Shown here piece after piece: positions 55,791 to 64,000 of a stretch of 64,000 nucleotides of DNA. A program made the translations under genes and the position numbers. Below the pieces are notes generated by a model that saw only the letters and a program-made list of their open reading frames with translations, did not search any database and had not been told where the DNA came from. Numbering within the stretch: position 1 is the stretch's first letter; every line of letters begins with the position of its first letter. The DNA is from Erpetoichthys calabaricus (taxonomy: Eukaryota > Chordata > Cladistia > Polypteriformes > Polypteridae): the NCBI RefSeq assembly GCF_900747795.2, contig NC_041409.2, forward strand, positions 64,730,697 to 64,794,696. The letters are read 5' to 3'.

Positions 55791-56935
55791 AAAAGTAAAA
55801 AAAAATCAAAATCATTTAAATATAAGTACACCTATTTCTCAAGCCCACTTACTTCATTTAAGGGTCACCGCAACCATCAATAAAAATACACAGTAATCAA
55901 TTAAGAATTGGTGCATTGGATTGCTTATAAATGTGGAATTTAGGGAACAGCCATTTAGAAAATATGGGTGTAAATGTCGAAATGTTTGGATCAATTGAGG
56001 CCAGTGGTGTGACCGTATGGTCCAGGTTTTGTATTTGACTCCTGTTTGATCTGTCCTGCCCACAGCCAATTAGGCCCAACAGTTCAACGTGATTTTTATA
56101 AAAGTCAAACCGTTTCTAATCATTCAAGAAATACAGCAATTTTTAAAACAAATTTTGGCAACATTTAAACAGTTCATTATAAGTCATGGTCAGGTTCATA
56201 AAATACTCTGAGCCCAGTATACAATAACGTATTAATTTTGTTCTCCAAATTATACTTTTAGATCTGTCCAAACTGCTACAGTCGACCACACTACTGTGCA
56301 GCTTGTACAATTTATGTCATCTGGGCGTTCACTGCCATAGTCAGAATTAGAAAAGTAAGGAATCAGGACATTAGCAATGCTAAACTTATATCCCCCCTGT
56401 CATTCTAAACATGGTGGAGTAACAGAAATCTTGAGCATGCCCAAATAAAAGCATAATCCAGTTGAAATATACACGTTGATGAGGGTGGTTTAGTGGTTTA
56501 TGCTGCTAGCTCTGAGCACTTGGCTGGTCCATAATAAATGCTTGACTACGCCCCGCATCTCATCAGCTTTCCATCCCTTGCTGCTAGACTAGGTTTCAAT
56601 CTATGTCAGCGTTAAAATGGAGATCAGGAACATGCATATATTAAATGCAGATACCAATTACTAAAAATTATGTTCAGTACTCACATGCTCTTTGAAGAGA
56701 AGTAAAGCAAGTAAATATTTTGTGTGCCAACAATTTATCACAACTGTTTAGCTTTGTTCAGTGGAAGAGATGGCAAACTACAATATTCTGAGGTGGGATT
56801 ATACACACAACCAAAATGAAGACCTCTAGAAACATCATTAATGTGCTAAAGCAAAACAGGGGTTGGGCCTAACAGAGACAGACAAACGTCCTCTGATACT
56901 GAAAAGATTCGGCAAGCCAGTGTAGTTAGCCACAT
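55791..56935. other. Intergenic, no recognised feature
   Basis: AT-rich sequence; no reading frame or repeat I can name. Confidence 0.4.
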
Positions 56936-56939
56936 TTCT

Positions 56940-58135
56940 GTTGTCTTTGATGCCGCGTCCTCTCCTGTTATAAAGCTTCCTCTACTTCTCTCTGTCCTGC
57001 GACATTTCTTCCAGGTGTCTTCCTCTTGCTCTTCTGTCTCTTGATTCCTCTATCACCATATCTTTCCACCTATTTCTTGACTTTCCTGCTGTTCTCTTTC
57101 CCACTGGAATCCATCTTTCCACTCTTCTTGCAGTCCCGAGTTGTCCATACACTATACTTGTCCTGCCCATCTTCTTATTCTCGAGACGCCTATTTTACTC
57201 GGCTCCATCTGAACTGTCTTTTACATTTACTTATTTGGCTGACACCTTTATCCAAGGCAACTTACAACATTTATGGTACAATCGGTTATATTTCTTTTGG
57301 TTTTCCAATTGGAGCACAGGCAGGTTTTCTCTCAAATCCTCGTTACTAATCTTTCTTGACCATATTAATCCCATAATCCGTCTCAAGCATCTTTGGTCAA
57401 ATACATCCAGTCTTCTCTTAATTGCTTGGCTAAATGTCCAGCTTTCAGAGCCGTACAAGGCTACTGGTACCATTAGTGCGTCATAGACTCCTAATTTTGT
57501 CCACGGTTTGATGTCTCCGCGCCTCCAAAGTCCTCTTTCTAACTTGACATGTACTGCTCCTGCCAAAACTAATCTCTTCGTCATGTCTATCTCACAGCCA
57601 CCTTAATCCTCAAGCTCACTTCCCAAATATGTGAATCTCTTGACTCTTTCCAGCTCTTGGCCTTTTCAGTTCATCAACTTTCATCCATTTTGCTTTGGCT
57701 ATGTTTCGTATGTAATCTGATCTTCTCTGATTCAGATCCAAATACTCTGAACAGCTCTACTAATCCTGCTATAACTCACTGCCAGAAGCTCTGTATCATC
57801 TGTGTATTCAAGATTTTTCACCGGTGCTCCACCGATATCTAGTCTACCACTATCATCTATTTCATCAGCCTCCCTCAGTACATGGTCCAGTGCCAAGATG
57901 AACAACCATATTGACAGAATATACCCTTGACATCCTCCTCTCCTGAGTCCAAATCACTCAGACCTGTTTTTCAATTCTCACACCGCATCTGCATTCTTGT
58001 ACAGATTGACTACCATTTTAATGATCTTCTCGGGTATACCATATCTTCTCATTATCACCCACAGTCCCTCTCACCATACCAAATCATAAGTCTGTTTAAA
58101 ATCTACAAAGCCACAGGCCAGTGTAGGAAGCGACA
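56940..58135 (-). mobile_element. LINE reverse transcriptase fragment, second lineage
   Basis: On the minus strand broken frames read YGIPEKIIKMVVNLYKN (about 58040), a degenerate downstream catalytic region, PVALYGSESWTFS and KRRLDVFDQRCLRRIMG (57350-57480), then GKSRNRWKDMV near 57070. The order is that of an ORF2 from mid reverse transcriptase to C-terminus. It differs from the plus-strand fragment at 43895. The 5' and 3' ends were not identified. Confidence 0.75.
57215..57345 (-). repeat. SINE-like insertion inside the LINE fragment (tentative)
   Basis: The phrase acatttacttatttggctgac, then acctttatccaaggcaacttaca, matches a widespread fish SINE core (acatttattcatttagcagacgc...). It lies between two recognisable LINE pieces. 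Confidence 0.45.
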
Positions 58136-58584
58136 TACCTAAAGGGAACAGTAAGGCTAACCACTATAGAAGGTGCAATGCAAATGAATGCACTGGGAAC
58201 ACTGAGGAGAGAGACAGGGCATGACTGTCCAGGAGGAAGACAATGCAATTCTCATAACACTCTGTAGCCCAAGAGTGTCCGATGAGGTCCTGAGGATGAC
58301 AGGTTACTTACCTCTATGGCCTCAGTCTCAGGTAGGTACACAGAGTGCTGCATCTTTTGATTTCAGCTAATCGTTATGGACTGGCAGGTGACTTTTTATT
58401 TTGGAAAATAGTCTACACTTCTTAACTCCTTCATGCAGCAGTACAACAGTACACACTACAGTGTAGGATTGAGAATAAGGAACATTCAAGGAAATTGATG
58501 CCAATGCCACCACACCAAAAGCATAGGAAGTTAGATGCCGAGGTTTGTCTCTCACCTAATTGGTCACCTCCTTTCTCACATTCA
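58136..58584. other. Intergenic, no recognised feature
   Basis: Mixed sequence with no supported gene. Confidence 0.4.
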
Positions 58585-58651
58585 TTTATGCCAGAACATC
58601 CCAGCTGCATTTGCTGCAAGGCAGGACCCAAACCCTGGACAGGCCCTAGAC
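58585..58651 (-). repeat. SINE fragment cut by a hAT element
   Basis: Reverse-orientation ccagctgcatttgctgc to ggacccaaaccctggacaggc resembles the SINE tail region; the hAT element begins directly after it. Confidence 0.4.
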
Positions 58652-59285
58652 CAGGGGTCTCCAACTCCAGTCCCGGAGAGCTATTGTGGCTGCAGGTTTT
58701 CATTCTAACCCTTTTCTTAATTAGTGACCAGATTTTGCTGCTAATTAACTCTTTGCCTTGATTTTAACTGATGCACAACTTAAGACTCAGGCCCCTTAAT
58801 TATTTTTTTCCTTAATTAGCAACCAAACAATAATAAGACACAAAATGAACCAACACATAAACAACAACCTGCATCCATCACACAATAACTGAAAATCAAG
58901 AAAGGTGAAGGCCTCAGTAATGTTGATCTGCTCAGGTCCACAAAACATTTTGACAGCGCTCTTAAAAAAGAAAATCAACAGTTTTGGAAATGTCTGCCAT
59001 GGCAGAATGAGTGCCATGGAATTAAATAACGGGTTTAATTAGCAACGAGAATTGGCTTCAAATTAAGAAACTGAAAGAAGGTTGGAGTTGGTCACCTGTT
59101 CGCTCACTTCACATCAAATTTATGTTTAGGTGCCGTTTAAGGAAAAAAGAATCAATTCAGCGGTCATAGTCCATTAAAATAAAGGGAAATAGTTAATTAG
59201 CAGCAAAAACTGGTCACTAATTAAGAAAAGAGAATGAAAACTTCCAGCCACAGTAGCTCTCCAGGACTGGACTTGCAGACCACTG
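58652..59285 (+). mobile_element. Non-autonomous hAT element
   Basis: Starts caggggtctccaactccagtcc; the right end is the inverted ggactggacttgcagaccactg. Flanking 8-bp duplication ccctagac/ccccagac (58644-58651, 59286-59293), one mismatch. 634 bp, no transposase frame. Confidence 0.85.
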
Positions 59286-59293
59286 CCCCAGAC

Positions 59294-60879
59294 CTTTTGC
59301 ATATGATTTAGCTAAACGTTGACTACTGATAATTCCACCTCTAAGCTGTTGTGACCAGTTAGATAAAAGTGGACCGAGGTGGTCTGTATTTTCTGGATTG
59401 AAGCAGTGATCTTTTATGAGTTAAACATAAGAGCTGTAAGGGAAAAACAGAGGGGCCAATACACAAGAATCTAAGAAGTAAGCAACCACAGTAACAGGAA
59501 AAGATCATATTCAAAAACAAAATCACTTAAGCCAAAAGTCCAACACCTCGGAAGGAAACTGCTGTTATATTAAGCTAAACAAAATGGTATTACTTTGAAA
59601 CAAAGTTCATATAACAAAATGTACAAGGGGGCATGAACATGCTCCCTAACAATCTGTGGAGTATTGGCAGCCAAATGGCCAAAATGGCACATGTTCGCAT
59701 CATCCCACATTATGCCAACATGGGACAAAATGACAAGATTAAAATAAACTGGAAAATTCTGACTATCCTGGGGTTCCTGACATATGTTCTGCAAATCAAA
59801 GTAACAGGCCCATTTTTAACATCAGAGGACCACCTTCCAAGCTCATTGAGAGGGGGCACTGTTGCTAAGAGTATCATCTCTTTTCTCATCCACAGCGCTG
59901 AGGAGGCGATCACTAAGGTCAACTAACTCCACTCATTTCCGGTCGGCACCCAGATGTCCACAGAAGGAGGCATCTCATTTGGGCCTGAGCTCCCAAATAT
60001 CCCAAATATTGACTCGCTCTTCCCATCCATTGATTTATTATAGCCTGAGAAGGCTGCTTACTTTGTGTTCTTCTTTTTGTTTTTTTTTGTGTTGCACCTT
60101 CAAGCGCCGCTTTGTTTGTCTGCATGAACCTCAGATTAAAAGGGGTGACCCAGATAGCAACCCAACATTCCTTTGGGATTCCCTCTTGTGTCTTGCACAA
60201 ATGCCTAAGGGTCAGGACAGTATCCTTAACCAAATGCACATTCCTGCATCACTAATTGTCAGCCATGACCCCTTTAACTAAACGCTTTGGCTATCATTTT
60301 GGGGAAGGCCTTAGAAGTGATCCCAAGGTGGGGTTTAGAAGGCTGCCCTCTAGTTGGGGTAGAGGGAAGAATTGAGGTTGCATAGTGTAAGAAAGGGAGA
60401 CTATGGCTTTTACTTTAGTACTGTTCTTCGACAAATAAAGGGTTAAATAATTAATTGCACTCATTTGACGTTTTTTTCACTTCTTTTTACATTTTTCACA
60501 GACTGCACCCTCTCCTTTGACTCCTAGCTTTAAGTTTTTTAAATTCAATTTGTTAACTTACATTGTGTTGCGAGAAAAGCATTATATAAATGTAAAGAAT
60601 TATTATTGTTAATGAAGGAAATTCTGTGATGTAAAAAGAATGTGAAAGGGCAAGGCAGCTTCTATAGGAACATCAATGGAAAGAAATGACACTCTGCTGC
60701 TGTGCTGTGCTGTGCTGTGCTGACGGACTCTGTAAACTTTTAAGTCTTTCTTTAGCTAAACACTACAACTTGTTTCTTGTTGATTTTAAATGGAACAGTG
60801 GAAACAGGATTATGCTTTCAAATGGATTTCACACCATATGTGGGACAGTTTTAAATGTCTTACAAAAACAAAGAATTAA
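59294..60879. other. Intergenic, no supported gene
   Basis: Includes frames of 97-139 codons around 59630-60280, none with a recognisable domain. A (tgctg)n-like short repeat lies at 60696-60722. Confidence 0.4.
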
Positions 60880-60885
60880 TTTAAT
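60880..60885 (-). promoter_or_regulatory. SAMD15: Possible SAMD15 poly(A) signal (ATTAAA)
   Basis: The minus strand reads ATTAAA about 77 bases past the stop. This is a weaker variant, and no AATAAA was seen within 300 bases downstream. Confidence 0.3.
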
Positions 60886-60961
60886 TAACATTCAACGCAG
60901 TTTAAAAGAATAACACGAAAGGTTTGTTGGAATCTGAAGGGAAATGGAAGTCCGGCTCCGA

Positions 60962-61135
<174 letters not shown>

Positions 61136-61141
61136 CTAAAA

Positions 61142-61659
61142 GTAAGTATTAAGAATTTTTTTTTAGTCAAACAGAGTTGGGATTTTAGCATCAGGAAGAG
61201 AGATCCACAAATTAAACAACCTGCCATATTGTTAACATTCATTGATTTATAACAATGCTCATCATGAAGGGCAATATATACAAGGCAAAATAAACACAGA
61301 CTCATTGATCACTTTTTATGTTTTAGCATTTGTGCCTGAGGGTTGCTCCTTTTGCTCAACGTTTATTGCCTGTATGGGCTGAAATCACTTTACAGTAATC
61401 CCTTTTTTAGGAGCCATATTGTATCCCCGGAGAAGTGCAGGGGTTCTCAGATAAAGTACTGGGGAGCCTGTGGTTTTCAAAGTTTTCATTTCATACATTA
61501 TGTGCCTCACCTTAAATTTAATGTTGTCTTTAACTAGTTTACTGTATTTCTGCTTTTACTTTTCACATTAAACAATAAAAACATTAAACACTAACCCTGC
61601 TAAGCATCTTACTAAGAAAACACAGTAATACCTGTAAGTCCCATTCAGCCAGTTGTCTG
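61142..61659. other. SAMD15 intron, no recognised feature
   Basis: AT-rich sequence upstream (minus strand) of the SAMD15 exon. No SAM-domain exon seen. Confidence 0.4.
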
Positions 61660-61930
61660 TGTGTAAAACACAACTAATCCAATCAAGGACCATGAGAGCC
61701 AGAGTCGGCAGGAACCATCAACCATCAGCCCACTGCAGGGCCCACTCTTGCACACAGCCACAAAGCCAGCTTATACTCCTCAGTTCACCCGACACAAACC
61801 TTTGGGATATGTGAGTAAAAAACGAGAGAAATCCATCCTGAAATGGGGAAAATGTGCAACCGCCACAGAGTGGATCGAGCCAATTCAGGAGCTGTGAGGC
61901 AATCACTGCACCACCATACTGAGTGTAGAA
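61660..61930 (-). repeat. Old SINE copy, same family
   Basis: Reverse-orientation phrases ggaccatgagagccagagtcgg and gaggcaatcactgcaccacc match tail and head of the SINE family. Confidence 0.6.
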
Positions 61931-62402
61931 CACTTACTGAATTGTGTTGATTTCTGGACTGACACCACAAAGCATTGGCCAGCCAATGCATTAATAAACA
62001 CGATTCATGAACCAATTAAATCAACCAATCAAACTAACTGAATGATTACTTCAGAAACTACAGGAAGTGTCACGTATTGAACCAATTAATGGACTGACAA
62101 GTTAACATATTAACTGAACAAAGTTCCGGTTTAAACTATTTAATTGCTTGTGGTTATAAAACTTATGGAAATCAAGCAGTCAAATAAACTATCAGGTTCT
62201 GTTATGGCCTTTTCCAGTAGGCACCCTGGCCAGCCTGGAGTGTTAGCTCCATGAATAGACTGGGTTCAACACCAGGAAATTCACTGTGCAAAACTCATTC
62301 CATGTAAAGCGCAGGTTCAAAGCCACGACAGCGACAAACTAACAACAACAACAACCTGAGTCAGTCATAACGCAAATAGTAATCTTATACTCCGCTTATT
62401 TT
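61931..62402. other. SAMD15 intron, no recognised feature
   Basis: No named repeat apart from a short (aca)n at 62339-62353. Confidence 0.4.
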
Positions 62403-62415
62403 AAAGAATCTTTCA

Positions 62416-63013
62416 TCTTTCACCAAACTAACATCATTTTGGACCAGAATTTTTAAGTGCCTTTCAGACAGCCTTGGGGTCACAATCCCTCCTAACCCAT
62501 TAACAGCTGTGTTCGGTGTTCTTCCAGACGGATTTGAAGTGGAGAAGGACAAGCAAACGGTGATTGCATTCACTACACTTTTGGCACGCAGACTTATTTT
62601 GTTAAATTGGAAGAATCCTAACTCTCCTCTGCTAAGTCAGTGGGAAACCGATGTTTTATATTATTTGAAATTGGAAAAAATCTAATTCTCAGTTAGAGGA
62701 TCTGTACAGAACTTTTTCAAAACCTGGCAGGATCTAATCAATATTATTTTAGAATAAGAGAAATAATTATTACCGCATTTATTTTCCTTCTCCATTTTTT
62801 ATATACCTAAATATATTTCTACCTTCTTTTTGTTTATTGTTGCCTTATTAAAAAGCCCTAAGCAATTCTCCTTTGGCTACGCTCTCCTTCTCAGGGGTGG
62901 GGTTTGATTTGTTTTCAATTTTTCTTTTTTTTTGGTTATAAATTGATCTATTTGTATGGAATGATTACAATAAAATTAATAAAAAAAATTTTTAAATTTT
63001 AAAAAAAGAAAAA
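62416..63013 (+). mobile_element. 5'-truncated L1-type LINE insertion
   Basis: One frame reads FTKLTSFWTRIFKCLS, VFGVLPDGFEVEKDK, LLARRLILLNWKNP and VLYYLKLEKI, then a stop, then FSVRGSVQNFFKTWQDL. This is the C-terminal end of an L1-clade ORF2. An A-rich tail follows (62970-63013). The insertion is flanked by the 13-bp duplication aaagaatctttca (62403-62415, 63014-63026). Only about the last 0.6 kb of the element was inserted. Confidence 0.9.
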
Positions 63014-63026
63014 AAAGAATCTTTCA

Positions 63027-63500
63027 GTATAGAAGTCCAAAACAAGCTTCTGCCAGGAAACCTCAGATTAAATTTAAAACAGCAATTGACTGAAGTGCTG
63101 TCACTGCTCTGGCTGTTGTCTTCTCCAGATACTGCTGGAGGGGGCAGACGGTTATGGAGGACAGCAATTCAAAAGTCCCAGGGTTGAGTGGGGCAGAAGC
63201 TACGGGTGTCCATCATGGCCGGGGTCAAGCAGCTGTGGGATCTCATTGCCAGGGTGTGGTAGCTTTTAATAATGTTAAGATAATAATGATTTGATAAAAT
63301 AAACCAATCAGTGTTTAGTAAGGAGCTTCTCTCTCCCATAGCACAAAGTCTCTTGGAGCAAAGTTTCTCCTGACTGAACCCAGGAAATATTTTTCTCAGA
63401 CTGATATAGCATTGTAATATAATTAAAAAGCAAGAATGTATAATAAAAAGGAAAACAAAGATATGTAACATAATAATAAGTAGGAATAATATATATATAG
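63027..63500. other. SAMD15 intron, no recognised feature
   Basis: Mixed sequence with a short (AT)n near 63488; nothing named. Confidence 0.4.
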
Positions 63501-63869
63501 TGTGCCAGACAGCTGGGGAACCCACCCAGCCAGAACGCCTGGATGGTCCATGACAGGGATGATACCTCCCCAGGGCCACGAGAGGGCAGTCGCCCGGGTC
63601 TGCTTGGGGGCCACTGGAATGGAGCTGGGAAGCTCATCCCTATGGGAGGACATGGCCACCACCAGGGTGCATCCAGACAGCTATGGAACCCTGGATGGCA
63701 GCACTTGTGCCACACCAGGAAGTGCTGCCAGAAGAAATCCCAGGAGTGCTTCCGGGTGCTCTCCTGACACTTCCGCCACGCCAGGAAGTGTCGTCAGACA
63801 GAGCACCTGGAGCCCATCCGAGTCATTATAAAAGGGGTTGGGAGGAAGGAGGGGAGTGGAGGTCCAAAA

Positions 63870-63901
<32 letters not shown>

Positions 63902-64000
63902 ACGAGAAAGAAGAATTGTTGGGATAAGGCATTGTGGTGCTGTGGACATTCTGGTGTCTGTCTGTCTGCCTGTGTCCGGGGGTTGGCTTTCCACTATATA
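63501..64000 (+). mobile_element. Possible LTR-like repeat cut by the window edge (fossil)
   Basis: From tgtgccagacagctggggaac the sequence turns GC-rich, has two related ccaggaagtg blocks (63716-63790) and a TATA box (tataaaa at 63827-63833), followed by purine-rich sequence. The layout resembles the two LTR copies at 8613 and 19485 but I cannot align them. The right end lies outside the window. Confidence 0.35.
63871..63902 (+). repeat. (GA)n microsatellite
   Basis: About 15 GA units downstream of the TATA-like box in the right-edge repeat. Confidence 0.9.

Noticed and set aside
59862-60281. 139-codon plus-strand frame in the NOXRED1-SAMD15 interval
   Set aside because: No recognisable domain, no start context or splice sites, and an equally open antisense frame.
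63169-63715. Two overlapping minus-strand frames of 135-136 codons
   Set aside because: Different frames over the same unremarkable sequence and over the right-edge repeat; no domain.

Overview
The window is vertebrate nuclear DNA. It holds long introns with GT/AG splice sites, three genes that have human counterparts, and a dense load of Tc1/mariner, hAT and Helitron transposons, tRNA-type SINEs and LINE fragments. The transposon mixture points to a ray-finned fish. The SINE that begins gcggcacggtggcgcag, together with the Tc1 repertoire, makes me think of a polypterid (bichir or reedfish), but that is an inference from memory and not proven here.

Layout. (1) 1-31793 plus about 1.7 kb of 3' UTR: the 3' half of ATG2B on the plus strand, 22 coding exons whose reading phases all join, encoding the last 1067 residues. 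Earlier exons lie off the left edge. (2) 33.5-37.6 kb: intergenic, with a deleted Tc1 element. (3) 37.7-55.36 kb: NOXRED1 on the plus strand, with a probable 5' non-coding exon ending at 37886 and six coding exons giving a complete 369-residue protein. (4) 55.4-60.9 kb: intergenic, with a LINE fragment and a hAT element. (5) 60962-61135: the last coding exon of SAMD15 on the minus strand, convergent with NOXRED1. The rest of that gene lies off the right edge.

Mobile elements fill most of the introns. At the left edge is the 5' end of a Helitron. Several distinct Tc1 families are present, one with a transposase frame broken by a single stop. One Tc1 copy carries a hAT element inserted at an 8-bp duplication, and its sister copy in ATG2B shows the empty site. 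A hAT composite at 23975-24771 has two nearly identical inverted left ends inside a single 8-bp target duplication. A solo LTR has a clean 5-bp duplication, three young SINEs have 12-13 bp duplications, and a 5'-truncated L1 has a 13-bp duplication.

The three host genes do not form a pathway. ATG2B is an autophagy lipid-transfer protein, NOXRED1 is a pyrroline-5-carboxylate-reductase-like dinucleotide-binding protein, and SAMD15 is a SAM-domain protein. Their link is synteny: all three map to human chromosome 14q, and NOXRED1/SAMD15 are also convergent neighbours there. I found no CRISPR array, no bacterial-type system, no tRNA or rRNA gene, and no clearly new coding system. The most unusual structure is the inverted double-ended hAT composite.
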